Assembly: GCA_902602845.1 (NCBI GenBank)
Contig: CACKSN010000005.1
Location: 1 to 64,000, forward strand
Direction of reading: 5' to 3'
Origin: an uncultured Alphaproteobacteria bacterium
GTDB taxonomy: Bacteria; Pseudomonadota; Alphaproteobacteria; HIMB59; GCA-002718135
Length of the DNA: 64,000 nucleotides
The position numbers were made by a program, and so were the translations under genes. Shown here one piece after another: positions 32,587 through 42,340 of the stretch. The stretch's first letter is position 1. Each line of letters begins with the position of its first letter. A model generated the notes under the pieces. That model was not told where the DNA came from, did no database searches, and saw only the letters and a list, made by a program, of their open reading frames with translations.

Positions 32587-33870
32587 TTATTTCTTTTGTC
32601 TAATTTTTACTGACATTTTATGTGCATCTAAACCCTCAATACCAGCCATAATTTTAGTGTCTTCTTTAATAGAATTAAATGATTTAGAATTAATTTTTAC
32701 TAAAGAATTTCTTTTCATGAAATCTAAAACTCCCAAACCTGACGAAAATTTTGCTGAACCAGAAGTTGGCAAAATATGATTTGTACCAACAATATAATCA
32801 CCAAAAGCTTCAGCAGAATAACTACCAACAAATATTCCTCCAGCATTATTAATTTTTGATAACAAAAAATTGTACCTTTTAATTTGAATATGAAGATGTT
32901 CAGGGGCAATATGATTTATTATATTATAACTTTGGTCTAAATCTCTAACAATTAGAATTAATCCATTATTTTTTAAACTTTTTTCTATTATTTGCTTCTT
33001 TTCAGTTGTTTTGAGCAAAATGTTGATTTCTTTTATGACTTTATTAGCAAATTTTAAACTGTCAGTAATTAAGATGGACTGTGCATTAACGTCATGTTCT
33101 GCTTGTGCCATTAAATCTGATGCAACCCAAGAGGGGTCATTGTCTTCATCTGCAACTACAACTATTTCTGAAGGTCCTGCTATTAAATCTATTCCAACTT
33201 TACCAAATAGTTGTTTTTTTGCCTCTGCAACAAAAGCATTACCGGGACCAAATATTTTATTAACTGGTTTAATTGTTTTTGTTCCAAGAGCTAGAGCAGC
33301 TATTGCTTGTGCTCCACCAACAAAATAGGTTTCACTTATATTCAATTCTTTAACCAATGATAAAAAATAAGGATTAATATTTTTACTAGGTGGAGTGACA
33401 CACACAATTCTTTTTACGCCAGCTATCTTGGCAGGAACTACATTCATTATTAAAGATGACGGATAAAATGCTTTGCCACCTGGAACATATACACCAACTG
33501 ACTCTATTGGCTTCCATTGAGACTTCAACATAATGTTATTTTTTACTTGTGTAATGTCTTTAGGAAATTGTTTTTTATGAAAAATTGTAATATTTTTAAT
33601 TGCTTTCCTAAAACTTTTGATTACGTTTTTATCAACACTTGTCGAAATTTTTTTAGTTTGTAAGTTCAATTTCAAATCATTATTTTTAATATTTATTTTA
33701 TCAAATTTTTTTGAATATTTATAAATTGCCTCATCTCCATTTTTTTTTATGTCAATTATTATATTTTTTACTATTCGAGCTATTCTAGTACTAACTTTAT
33801 TGTTTCTTTTAATAAGAATATTTTCAAGATTATTATTAACTATATTTTTTTTTAAATTTACAATTTTCAT
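32587..33870 (-). CDS. hisD: Histidinol dehydrogenase
   Basis: 427 aa; GVYVPGGKAFYPSSLIMN, GPGNAFVAEAKKQLFG, SAEAFGDY. Confidence 0.96.
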   Translation of the reverse strand: MKIVNLKKNIVNNNLENILIKRNNKVSTRIARIVKNIIIDIKKNGDEAIYKYSKKFDKINIKNNDLKLNLQTKKISTSVDKNVIKSFRKAIKNITIFHKKQFPKDITQVKNNIMLKSQWKPIESVGVYVPGGKAFYPSSLIMNVVPAKIAGVKRIVCVTPPSKNINPYFLSLVKELNISETYFVGGAQAIAALALGTKTIKPVNKIFGPGNAFVAEAKKQLFGKVGIDLIAGPSEIVVVADEDNDPSWVASDLMAQAEHDVNAQSILITDSLKFANKVIKEINILLKTTEKKQIIEKSLKNNGLILIVRDLDQSYNIINHIAPEHLHIQIKRYNFLLSKINNAGGIFVGSYSAEAFGDYIVGTNHILPTSGSAKFSSGLGVLDFMKRNSLVKINSKSFNSIKEDTKIMAGIEGLDAHKMSVKIRQKK

Positions 33871-34514
33871 GAAATTATATTTTCAATTTCTGAGATAATT
33901 TTTTTTATTTTAATCATATCAGTTTTATATGCTGATCTATTAATGATAAGTTTAGATTGAATTTTCATTATATCTTCAATCTTTACGAGTCCATTTTCTT
34001 TTAATGTTTTACCAGTTGAGACTAAGTCTACTATTCTTCTACACATATTTAATGATGGAGCTAATTCCATAGATCCATTTAATTTAATTATTTCTGTTTG
34101 AATACCTTTTGAGGAAAAATATTTTTTTGTTATATTTGGATATTTTGTTGCCACTCTAATATTACTCCAAGTTTCAGGATCTTCTTTTTTTAAAAGACTT
34201 TGCTTTGCTGCCACTGAAATTTTACAATGTCCAATATTCAGATCTAGAGGAGCATAAACTTCTGAATAATCATTTTCTTGAATGACGTCTTCTCCAGCAA
34301 TTCCAATCTGTGCAGCACCAAATGCAACAAAAGTACATGCATCAAATGCCCTGACTTTTATAAACTCAATGTTCTTGTTATTGGATTTGAATTTTAATTT
34401 TCTAGTATTTTTATCGAATAATAAAGGATCTGGAGCAAATGACGTTTTTAAAAGAATTTTTTTACATTCTTTGATTATTCTTCCCCTTGGGACTGCAATA
34501 ATTATCTTACTCAT
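33867..34514 (-). CDS. hisG: ATP phosphoribosyltransferase, short form (HisG_S)
   Basis: 215 aa; IIIAVPRGRIIKECKK, GIAGEDVIQE, VDLVSTGKTLKENGL; lacks the C-terminal regulatory domain of long HisG. Confidence 0.92.
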   Translation of the reverse strand: MSKIIIAVPRGRIIKECKKILLKTSFAPDPLLFDKNTRKLKFKSNNKNIEFIKVRAFDACTFVAFGAAQIGIAGEDVIQENDYSEVYAPLDLNIGHCKISVAAKQSLLKKEDPETWSNIRVATKYPNITKKYFSSKGIQTEIIKLNGSMELAPSLNMCRRIVDLVSTGKTLKENGLVKIEDIMKIQSKLIINRSAYKTDMIKIKKIISEIENIIS

Positions 34515-34561
34515 AAAAAATGAGCTTAATATATTGTGATTTAAAAAAAAACTAGGAAAAG

Positions 34562-35818
34562 TTAGCTTTTAATTCTTTTTATTTTTGCACCTAAGTTGCC
34601 TAGATATTTCTCTATTTTTTCATATCCTCTGTCTAAATGATATACACGATTAATAACTGTTTGACCTTCGCAGCAAAGAGCGGCTAGTACCAAACTTACA
34701 CTAGCCCTCAAATCACTAGCCATTACTTGTGCTCCTCTAAATTTTTGATTTCCTTTTATCAAAGCCTTATCTTTATGTAATTTTATCTTTGCTCCCAATC
34801 TATTTAATTCTGGAACATGCATGAACCTGTTTTCAAAAACTGTTTCCTTTATTTCAGATTTACCACTCACTATGGTCATTAATGACATAAGCTGAGCTTG
34901 TAAATCAGTAGGAAAACCGGGATATGGCTCAGTAACTACTTTAATACCCTTCAAAGATTTGGATGTTTTAATTTTTATTAAATTTTTTTTAACATCTATA
35001 TTAGCACCCATGTTTTTAAGAATTTTTATTAATGAACCTAAATGATCAGAGTTCAAACTCTTAATTTTAATATCAGTATTTAACATTACTGCTAAAATTA
35101 TAAATGTTCCGGCAACAATTCTATCAGGTATTATTGTATGTTTTGCTTTACAAAGGCTATCCACACCTTGAATATATATTTTATCTGTTCCAAGACCTTC
35201 TATTTTTGCCCCCATAGAAATCAAACATTTTCCCAAGTCTTCTATTTCTGGCTCCATAGCTGCTTTTTGAATAACTGTTTCACCTTTAGCCAATATAGAA
35301 GCCATTAAAATATTTTCAGTTGCACCGACACTTGGAAAGGGAAGTTTAATTCTATTACCTATTAATTTTTTTGATACTTTTCCAATAACAAACCCATTTT
35401 CAATTTTAAAATTTACTCCTAATTTTTCTAAGCCATTTAAATGAATATCAATTGGTCTAGTTCCTATTGCGCAACCTCCTGGTAAAGAAATCCTAGAATA
35501 ACCAAATCTTGATAAAAGAGGGCCTAATATCAACACTGAAGCTCTCATTTTTCTTACAATATCATAATCCGCTGAAATATTTTTGATATTTTTATTATTT
35601 ATAGTGATTAATTTTTTATTTTTTTTTATAACTGCACCATAACCGTTAAGCAATTTGATCATGTTATTTATATCATCAACATTTGGAATATTTGATAAAG
35701 TTAAATCTTCACTACTCAATAGTGAAGAAACAAGTATTGGCAAAGCAGCATTTTTTGAGCCGTGAACATTAATATCGCCTTTCAGATTTTTTTTTCCAGT
35801 AATTAATAATTTATCCAT
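34562..35818 (-). CDS. murA: UDP-N-acetylglucosamine 1-carboxyvinyltransferase
   Basis: 418 aa; HGSKNAALPILVSSLL, RKMRASVLILGPLL, YPGFPTDLQAQLMSL. Confidence 0.96.
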   Translation of the reverse strand: MDKLLITGKKNLKGDINVHGSKNAALPILVSSLLSSEDLTLSNIPNVDDINNMIKLLNGYGAVIKKNKKLITINNKNIKNISADYDIVRKMRASVLILGPLLSRFGYSRISLPGGCAIGTRPIDIHLNGLEKLGVNFKIENGFVIGKVSKKLIGNRIKLPFPSVGATENILMASILAKGETVIQKAAMEPEIEDLGKCLISMGAKIEGLGTDKIYIQGVDSLCKAKHTIIPDRIVAGTFIILAVMLNTDIKIKSLNSDHLGSLIKILKNMGANIDVKKNLIKIKTSKSLKGIKVVTEPYPGFPTDLQAQLMSLMTIVSGKSEIKETVFENRFMHVPELNRLGAKIKLHKDKALIKGNQKFRGAQVMASDLRASVSLVLAALCCEGQTVINRVYHLDRGYEKIEKYLGNLGAKIKRIKS

Positions 35819-35941
35819 TATTTTTTTTTGCTTTTTTTCTTTTCAAAATATTTGACTTTAATTGATCTTCTAATCTTTTTAGCCTAGAACTTCTAACTAA
35901 ATTTTTAGTCTGTTTTTTTTTTGTATTTTTATTTTCTGTCA
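35819..35941 (-). CDS. Small highly basic protein (about 40 aa, GTG start), hypothetical
   Basis: Manual translation VTENKNTKKKQTKNLVRSSRLKRLEDQLKSNILKRKKSKKK; fills the gap between murA and DUF2256 gene. Confidence 0.35.
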
Positions 35942-35944
35942 CAA

Positions 35945-36127
35945 TTAAGATGTTTTTATGTTAGAAATATTTTTTTTAGAGCATTTTTTTGAACAGTAAA
36001 TAACATTCTTCCAATCTCTTTCCCATTTTTTTCTCCAATAAAAAGGTCTTTTGCATACAATGCAAATTTTCTTTGGAAGATTGATTTTATTGATTTTATT
36101 CAAAAAGATAGAAATATGTATATGCAA
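35945..36127 (-). CDS. DUF2256-like small zinc-ribbon protein
   Basis: [33 protein letters not shown] matches CPVCxRPFxWRKKWxRxWxxVxYCSxxC pattern. Confidence 0.75.
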   Translation of the reverse strand: MHIHISIFLNKINKINLPKKICIVCKRPFYWRKKWERDWKNVIYCSKKCSKKNISNIKTS

Positions 36128-37247
36128 CTAAAATAGCTGGCACTGCACTATATAAAGTGGCTAATATTGCTGCTTTGGGAGTAAGAGCAATTGCAGGAAA
36201 TAAAGCATCTCCATCGTTAGATATTGCATTTCCAAGTTCAGCAGATAAAGGAATGTATCCATTCAAATAAAATGTGGCTACAACTACTTGAGGTCCACAC
36301 CCAGGAAGAAAACCAAATAATATCGCAACTAGAGGAACTAGTGGCATCCAAAGATCGAAAAAAACTTTTAAATCTAAGTTAGAAAAATACATAAATATTT
36401 CAAATATTAAAAAACCACTAATTACCCATGTTGTTACAAAATTTGTTGTATCTATTACTCTAGATATATAACCTCTACTTTTGTCAGTAGAACATTGAAA
36501 ATCACTTAAAGGATTTAGTGACCACATAAATATTGAAAGAATTGCACCAGAGGAACCGATAAGAACAAATAATGAGTTATAAATATCTGATGTTAGTTCA
36601 ATTCTAAAAGCTGATAAAAATCCCATAATAAAACCAGGAATAAAAATAAATATCCAAAAAATATTAAATTTAGAAACAAAAGTTTTTTTAATTTTCTCAA
36701 ACTCAATTTTTACAATTGATTTTGGCTGCATAAATTGAGTACCATGAATTAAATCAACACAATATCCTGAAATAGAGCCTACTAAAATTCCAATAATAAA
36801 TATTAACAATCCAGTAGAAGGTTCAATTGCTAAAATTAGAAAAGCTGCATCTCCCATTGTTGCAGTTAGAACAGCAACTAATGACCCAAAAGATATTCTT
36901 CCTTGAATATATTGAGTTACAACAATAATAGCTCCACCACAACCTGGTATTGCTCCAAGAAAAGCAGCTAAAGGAACATGAATTTTTTGAGTTTTAGATA
37001 AAAATATTTTAACATCAAATTTTGTTAAGCTATCAAGTCCAATAAATACAAATAAAGTGAAACCTACAAAAACAGAGACTTGAATGTAAGCATCTATCAT
37101 TGAATTTCTTATAATATTTCCAAATTCTCCACTTTGAAAAGCTAATGCTAAAATGAATAATCCAAAAAAAGATTTTTTTAATAATCTTCCTTCGTTGGCA
37201 AAGATAATTTTTTTCTGATTATTTATGACATTTATTAAAGCATTCAT
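36096..37247 (-). CDS. Putative 10-TM manganese/heavy-metal exporter (ArsP_2-like)
   Basis: Two repeats of glycine/proline-cysteine motif: [21 protein letters not shown] and [20 protein letters not shown]; internal start [10 protein letters not shown] preferred over track start 37355, which overlaps mntR. Confidence 0.7.
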   Translation of the reverse strand: MNALINVINNQKKIIFANEGRLLKKSFFGLFILALAFQSGEFGNIIRNSMIDAYIQVSVFVGFTLFVFIGLDSLTKFDVKIFLSKTQKIHVPLAAFLGAIPGCGGAIIVVTQYIQGRISFGSLVAVLTATMGDAAFLILAIEPSTGLLIFIIGILVGSISGYCVDLIHGTQFMQPKSIVKIEFEKIKKTFVSKFNIFWIFIFIPGFIMGFLSAFRIELTSDIYNSLFVLIGSSGAILSIFMWSLNPLSDFQCSTDKSRGYISRVIDTTNFVTTWVISGFLIFEIFMYFSNLDLKVFFDLWMPLVPLVAILFGFLPGCGPQVVVATFYLNGYIPLSAELGNAISNDGDALFPAIALTPKAAILATLYSAVPAILVAYTYFYLFE

Positions 37248-37266
37248 ATTATATTTATAGCTAAAT

Positions 37267-37286
37267 AATATAGCTATAGCTATATT
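37267..37286. promoter_or_regulatory. Perfect 20-bp palindrome, candidate MntR operator
   Basis: AATATAGCTATAGCTATATT equals its own reverse complement; lies between the corrected starts of the exporter (37247) and mntR (37326). Confidence 0.65.
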
Positions 37287-37325
37287 TCTATTAATTTTTT
37301 TTAAATTTTGTGATATTTTAATATT

Positions 37326-37715
37326 ATGTCTTTTAGGAAAGTAAGAAATGCCCATAAAACAGAGAATACAGAAGATTATTTAGAATTAATTTCTGAGCTA
37401 CTTTCTCAAAAAGGAGAGGCAAGAATAGTAGATATTGCAAATAAATTGGGAATTGCGCAAGCTACAGCAAACAAAACTGTTCAAAGGCTTCAAAGTCAAG
37501 GTTATATTAAAAGAGAACCATACAGGTCAATTTTTTTAACAGTTAGGGGGCAAATGATAGCGAGTAAATCAAGAAAAAGGCATAATACAGTGCTTAAATT
37601 TCTTTTAAATTTAGGATTAGATGAAAGAACAGCATCTGCCGATGCCGAGGGCATTGAGCATCACGTTAGTGAAAAAACTCTTAAAAAAATGGAAAAATTT
37701 AACTTCTCTAAATAA
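37326..37715 (+). CDS. mntR: MntR-like (DtxR family) metal-dependent transcriptional regulator
   Basis: 129 aa; EDYLELISELLSQKGEARIVDIANKLGIAQATANKTVQRL wHTH; AEGIEHHVSEKTLKKM metal-site region. Confidence 0.85.
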   Translation: MSFRKVRNAHKTENTEDYLELISELLSQKGEARIVDIANKLGIAQATANKTVQRLQSQGYIKREPYRSIFLTVRGQMIASKSRKRHNTVLKFLLNLGLDERTASADAEGIEHHVSEKTLKKMEKFNFSK

Positions 37716-37751
37716 ATTAATTATTGCCAAATCAAATTAGAAAAATTATAA

Positions 37752-37789
37752 AAAAAGAAGGGACACGGCGAATATATCCCTTCTTTTAT
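37752..37789. terminator. Terminator hairpin between convergent mntR and methyltransferase gene
   Basis: AGAAGGGA ... TCCCTTCT stem with flanking A run / TTTTAT. Confidence 0.7.
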
Positions 37790-37877
37790 CGTATGGTTTA
37801 TGAATTCAAATAAACCTAATTATCTTTTATCCGATTCTCTAATTAGTAACAAATTTTTAAGTAAAAATTCTCAAAAA

Positions 37878-38501
37878 TTAAAATTTTTGCAAAATAACGA
37901 TTTTTATTTTTATTATATCTTTAAAATCCTCATTAAATGGTAAATATTTGATAGGCCTTGATATATATTTAACTTTAAAAATATCTGATTGAGATTTTAA
38001 AATATAATCAAAATCTTGTTTTTTCCATAGGTCAATTCTATGTGAAAAAATAAAATTACCATTTGTAACCAAATAAAATGACAAATTAGAAAATAATTTT
38101 TGAAAATTTTTGCAATATGTCATCGCACCAATTAAAGATACTAATTCAAATTTAATTTTATAATTATACCTAGTCTCAAAATTAGCTGTAATCAAATTTT
38201 TATAAATATCCTTTTTTTTTGCTAAAATTAGGCTTTTTGATGATATGTCTAAGCCATAAATATTTGAATTTGAAAAAATTTTTTTTAATTCTGTACCAAA
38301 TAGTCCTGTTCCACATGCAAGATCTAAAATGTTTTTAGGTGCTTTTTTTAATTTCCTTTTTAAAATATTTGCTGATTTCACAGGAGCTTTGTAATTCCAA
38401 TTATTTAGAGTTTTATCGTAATCAGAAGACCAATTATCATAATACTTTTTTGTAATATTTACATTACCTATCCCATCAACTAATGATTTTTTTTTATTCA
38501 T
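37878..38501 (-). CDS. SAM-dependent methyltransferase
   Basis: 207 aa; ILDLACGTGLFGTEL motif I. Confidence 0.78.
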   Translation of the reverse strand: MNKKKSLVDGIGNVNITKKYYDNWSSDYDKTLNNWNYKAPVKSANILKRKLKKAPKNILDLACGTGLFGTELKKIFSNSNIYGLDISSKSLILAKKKDIYKNLITANFETRYNYKIKFELVSLIGAMTYCKNFQKLFSNLSFYLVTNGNFIFSHRIDLWKKQDFDYILKSQSDIFKVKYISRPIKYLPFNEDFKDIIKIKIVILQKF

Positions 38502-39300
38502 ACAAAAGTGATGGTATTCTTTTTCTATCTTTTTTTACTTTGTCTAAATCAATTTGAGTATTTAGTACTTTTGGTTTTTTAGCGGCTTTATTTAATATTT
38601 TACCCCATGGATCTACTAATAATGAATGCCCATATGTCTTTCTTTTATTATGATGGGTACCACACATGTTTGTTGCAATTAAATAAACGTTGTTCTCAAT
38701 TGCTCTAGCTCTTACCAATATCTCCCAATGATCCTTACCGGTAGTAGCTGTAAATGCTGCAGGCATTAATATAACTTCAGAACCTTTTTTTGATAACCTT
38801 CTAAATAAACTTGGAAAACGTACATCATAACAAATTGTAAATCCAATTTTAGTATTTTTAAATTTAATTAATTTAATATTTTTTCCTGCTTGAAATGATG
38901 CTGACTCTTTATAAACTTCATTTTTACTAACCTTAACATCAAACATATGAATTTTATCATAGAAAGTTTTGATAGTCCCATTTGAATCTATCAAAAAAGA
39001 TCTATTGACAAGCTTTTTTTTATTTTTAACTTTTAATAATAGTGATCCAATATTTATATTAATCTTATTTATTTTTGCAAATTTTTTACTCATATTTAAT
39101 ATTGGACAATCTTTTTCATAAGTTGAATATTTAAATAAGTAATCATTATTGTTAGTAATTAAATTTGAACATTCAGGCGTACAAATTATATCCGGCCTAA
39201 ACTTTAGTGTTTCTTTAAAATATCTTTCTAGTTGCTTGGCATTATCAATAGGAGTTGCTTTAGCTTGAAACTGTATCTGAGATACTTTTAAAATTCTCAT
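38494..39300 (-). CDS. Carbon-nitrogen hydrolase (Nit/omega-amidase-like)
   Basis: 268 aa; CTPECSN, YDKIHMFDV, GFTICYDVRFPSLFR (Glu-Lys-Cys triad). Confidence 0.88.
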   Translation of the reverse strand: MRILKVSQIQFQAKATPIDNAKQLERYFKETLKFRPDIICTPECSNLITNNNDYLFKYSTYEKDCPILNMSKKFAKINKININIGSLLLKVKNKKKLVNRSFLIDSNGTIKTFYDKIHMFDVKVSKNEVYKESASFQAGKNIKLIKFKNTKIGFTICYDVRFPSLFRRLSKKGSEVILMPAAFTATTGKDHWEILVRARAIENNVYLIATNMCGTHHNKRKTYGHSLLVDPWGKILNKAAKKPKVLNTQIDLDKVKKDRKRIPSLLYE

Positions 39301-39389
39301 ATTTTAATATTACTACAAATCTATAAAATTTTAGAAATTATAAATTTATATTAATTTAACTATATTTTTATTTAAACTAAAGTATATAA

Positions 39390-40184
39390 ATGCAAAAAAT
39401 GAATAAATTGTTAGAAATTTGGAAATCTAATCAACCAGTTATTAATGCATGGTTATCAATTCCTAATTCATTTACTGCAGAAGCATTTGGAAAAATGGAG
39501 TGGGACTCTATCACTATTGATATGCAACATGGTCAAAATGATTATCAGTCAAGCATTTCAATGCTTCAAGCACTTTCAAATAGCAATTCAGTACCTATGG
39601 TAAGGGTTCCATGGAGTGAGCCAGGTATCATAATGAAAATGCTAGATTTAGGTGTAATGGGTATCATTGCTCCTATGATTAATACAAAAGAAGATTGTGA
39701 AAATTTTGTATCTTACTGCTATTATCCTCCGATTGGTCAAAGAAGTTTTGGTCCTATGAGAGCTCAATTAATTTATGGTCAGGATTACTTCAACAAAGCA
39801 AACGAAAATGTAATGAGTTTTGCAATGATTGAAACAAAACAAGCGGTTGAAAATTTAGATGAGATTATGTCAGTACCTAATTTAACTGGTGTTTATATTG
39901 GTCCAGCAGATATGAGTTCATCATATGGTTTGCCTCCAAAATTTGATGTAAGAGAAGATCCAGTATTTTCTAATATTAAACTTATTGCTCAAAAAGCAAA
40001 AGAGTATGGCAAGATAGCAGGAATTCATAATGGAACAACAAGTTATGCTAAAGAAATGATTGGGTTGGGATATAAGTTTGTAACTATTTTATCAGATTTT
40101 AGAGTTATGAGCTCAAATTCTCAAAAAATAGTTGATGAAATGAAAAATCAAAATTCAGATAAATCTTCATCAAGCTCGTATTAA
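39390..40184 (+). CDS. HpcH/HpaI family aldolase
   Basis: 264 aa; ITIDMQHGQNDYQ, MVRVPWSEPGIIMKMLDLGVMGIIAPMINTKEDC, GVYIGPADMSSSYG. Confidence 0.88.
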   Translation: MQKMNKLLEIWKSNQPVINAWLSIPNSFTAEAFGKMEWDSITIDMQHGQNDYQSSISMLQALSNSNSVPMVRVPWSEPGIIMKMLDLGVMGIIAPMINTKEDCENFVSYCYYPPIGQRSFGPMRAQLIYGQDYFNKANENVMSFAMIETKQAVENLDEIMSVPNLTGVYIGPADMSSSYGLPPKFDVREDPVFSNIKLIAQKAKEYGKIAGIHNGTTSYAKEMIGLGYKFVTILSDFRVMSSNSQKIVDEMKNQNSDKSSSSSY

Positions 40185-40345
40185 TTTCTTTTTTTAAAAT
40201 AGGGTATTAGAAAAACAATACATGCTAAGAAAAAAAATATACTTCCACCCATAGCCCAAAAGTTTCCAATACTTGATATTATAAAACACAGTGAAGAGAT
40301 TACAAAAAGTATCCACCCAATAAAATTTAATAAATTATCATTCAT
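40181..40345 (-). CDS. Small membrane protein (54 aa), hypothetical; missing from ORF track
   Basis: Manual translation MNDNLLNFIGWILFVISSLCFIISSIGNFWAMGGSIFFFLACIVFLIPYFKKRN: two TM segments; ATG overlaps the ABC-F stop codon. Confidence 0.6.
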   Translation of the reverse strand: MNDNLLNFIGWILFVISSLCFIISSIGNFWAMGGSIFFFLACIVFLIPYFKKRN

Positions 40346-42146
40346 TTTTTAATTTTTCCTCTATTTCTAAAATCTCTAACCATCTATCTTCTTTTATTTT
40401 TAGTTCTTTATTCAAAGACTCCATTTTTTTTGTTATTTCTAAGTATCTTTCATAGTTTTCCAAGTATATATTTGACTGTTTTAATTCATTAGTCATTATA
40501 TTTAATTCTTCCTGAATTGCATTTATCTCTTTTGGAATATTTTCTAGTTCGAATTTATATTTATATGATAATTTTAAAGACTTGATTATTTTGTCATTCG
40601 ATTTTTTATTTTTTTTTGGACTTTTATTTGTATTGTTTTTAATCTGTGAATTTAAAAAATCACTATAGCCACCTAAAAATAATGAAACGTTGCCATTAGT
40701 ATTAAAATGAAGAATTTTATTAACTGTTTGATCTAAAAAATCTCTGTCATGTGATACAATTAATAATGTACCCTTATAATTTGATAGCATTTCTGTTAGT
40801 AAATCTAACGTTTCTAAATCAAGATCATTAGTTGGTTCATCTAAGATTAAGCCTGTTTTAGGGTTTGATAATACTTTAGCAAGAAGAAGCCTATTTTGTT
40901 CGCCACCTGATAGTGTTTGAATTGTATGATTAACATTTTTAGGATCAAACTGAAAATCTTTAACATAACTGCAAACATGCCTATCTCTACCTTGAACTTT
41001 TAAATAATCACCGCCAGATGGAACCAAAATATCTTTTACTGATTTTCTTCCATTTAAATCATTTCTCATTTGGTCAAAATATGAAAATTCTAAGTTCTTT
41101 TTTAATTTTAATTTTCCCCCTGTAATTTTAACTTCATTTAATAGAGTCTTTAAAAATGTAGATTTTCCTGTTCCATTTTTCCCAAGTAATCCTATTCGAT
41201 CATTTTTTGCTATTTTAATAGAAAGTTTTTCAAATACTTTATCTTTTTGATTAGGGTATTTAACGTCAACGTCTATATATTCAGCAATAAATTTTGATTG
41301 ATCGACTGATTTTTTTGCAATTTGAGGTTTTAAAGATTTGATTGCACTTCTATAAGACGCCTCATCTTTTTCTAATTGTATTTTTAACTCTTTGGCTCTT
41401 CTTAATCTTTTTTCATTTCTTTTTACTCTAGCTTTAACTCCCTTATTAGCCCATTCTAGTTCGATATTGACAAATTGTTTTCTATTTCTTAATTCTCGAT
41501 ATTCCTGATCTAAAAGTTCCTCAGACCATTTATCAAAATTTTTGAAACCATTTGGACTTACTCTTAACCTTCCTCTATCTAACCAAAATACTTTATTGGT
41601 AAAATTACTTAAAAAGGTCCTATCATGACTTACACATAAGATTGTTTTATTTAAATCTCTAAGATAATTTTCTAACCACTGAATACATTCTAAATCTAAG
41701 TGATTTGTTGGCTCATCTAGAAGAAGAACATCAGACTCCTTTAATAAAGATCTAATTAAATATACTTTTCTTATCTGACCACCAGATAGACTTCTGATCT
41801 CTGAAAATTTATTTAAATTTAATCTTTCACAAAAAATATCAATATAATGTTTATTTTTTTCATTTATTAAATCTTGCAAACTTTCTAGTATTGTAGAATT
41901 ATTAATTTTTTCAAACTTTTGATTAAAATAACTGACTTTTAAATTAGGAAAATTCCAAATAATTCCATTGTCTACATCTTGTTCACCACTAATAGTTTTC
42001 ATTAGAGTACTTTTTCCTACTCCATTTTTACCCACCAGGGCAACCATATCATTTTTATGAAGATTGAGATCCAGATTTTGAAAAATAGTTTTTTTACCAA
42101 ATTTAATCTCAACTTCTCTTAGAGAAAAAATGAGGTCGCTAGGCAC
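40338..42146 (-). CDS. uup: ABC-F family ATPase (Uup-like)
   Basis: 602 aa, two ABC domains (GKNGVGKSTLMKT, GKNGTGKSTFLKT; LSGGQIRKVYL, LSGGEQNRLLLAK), C-terminal coiled coil. Confidence 0.85.
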   Translation of the reverse strand: MPSDLIFSLREVEIKFGKKTIFQNLDLNLHKNDMVALVGKNGVGKSTLMKTISGEQDVDNGIIWNFPNLKVSYFNQKFEKINNSTILESLQDLINEKNKHYIDIFCERLNLNKFSEIRSLSGGQIRKVYLIRSLLKESDVLLLDEPTNHLDLECIQWLENYLRDLNKTILCVSHDRTFLSNFTNKVFWLDRGRLRVSPNGFKNFDKWSEELLDQEYRELRNRKQFVNIELEWANKGVKARVKRNEKRLRRAKELKIQLEKDEASYRSAIKSLKPQIAKKSVDQSKFIAEYIDVDVKYPNQKDKVFEKLSIKIAKNDRIGLLGKNGTGKSTFLKTLLNEVKITGGKLKLKKNLEFSYFDQMRNDLNGRKSVKDILVPSGGDYLKVQGRDRHVCSYVKDFQFDPKNVNHTIQTLSGGEQNRLLLAKVLSNPKTGLILDEPTNDLDLETLDLLTEMLSNYKGTLLIVSHDRDFLDQTVNKILHFNTNGNVSLFLGGYSDFLNSQIKNNTNKSPKKNKKSNDKIIKSLKLSYKYKFELENIPKEINAIQEELNIMTNELKQSNIYLENYERYLEITKKMESLNKELKIKEDRWLEILEIEEKLKNE

Positions 42147-42265
42147 TAATTATAATATTTGTAATAAATAACTATAGAATCAAGAATAGCAAAAAATATT
42201 AATATTATTGCAATTCTTGTTATCGACCACTGGCCTTTAGGGAAAATTAAATCGAAATATTTCAT
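42146..42265 (-). CDS. Small single-TM protein (39 aa), hypothetical; missing from ORF track
   Basis: Manual translation MKYFDLIFPKGQWSITRIAIILIFFAILDSIVIYYKYYN; its TAG overlaps the GTG start of the ABC-F gene (TAGTG). Confidence 0.45.
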   Translation of the reverse strand: MKYFDLIFPKGQWSITRIAIILIFFAILDSIVIYYKYYN

Positions 42266-42306
42266 ATTGTATAAATAATACTTAAAATGTGAGATTCAAT
42301 ACATTT

Positions 42307-42333
42307 GATAAAAGCGGGCAATTAGTGCCCGCT
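42307..42333 (-). terminator. Rho-independent terminator downstream of the 42341..42703 gene
   Basis: Minus strand AGCGGGCA-CTAAT-TGCCCGCT then TTTTAT. Confidence 0.82.
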
Positions 42334-42340
42334 ATAACAA

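Noticed and set aside
37871-37892. AT-rich inverted repeat CAAAAATT...AATTTTTG near the methyltransferase stop
   Set aside because: Low-complexity A/T stem expected by chance in such an AT-rich sequence.
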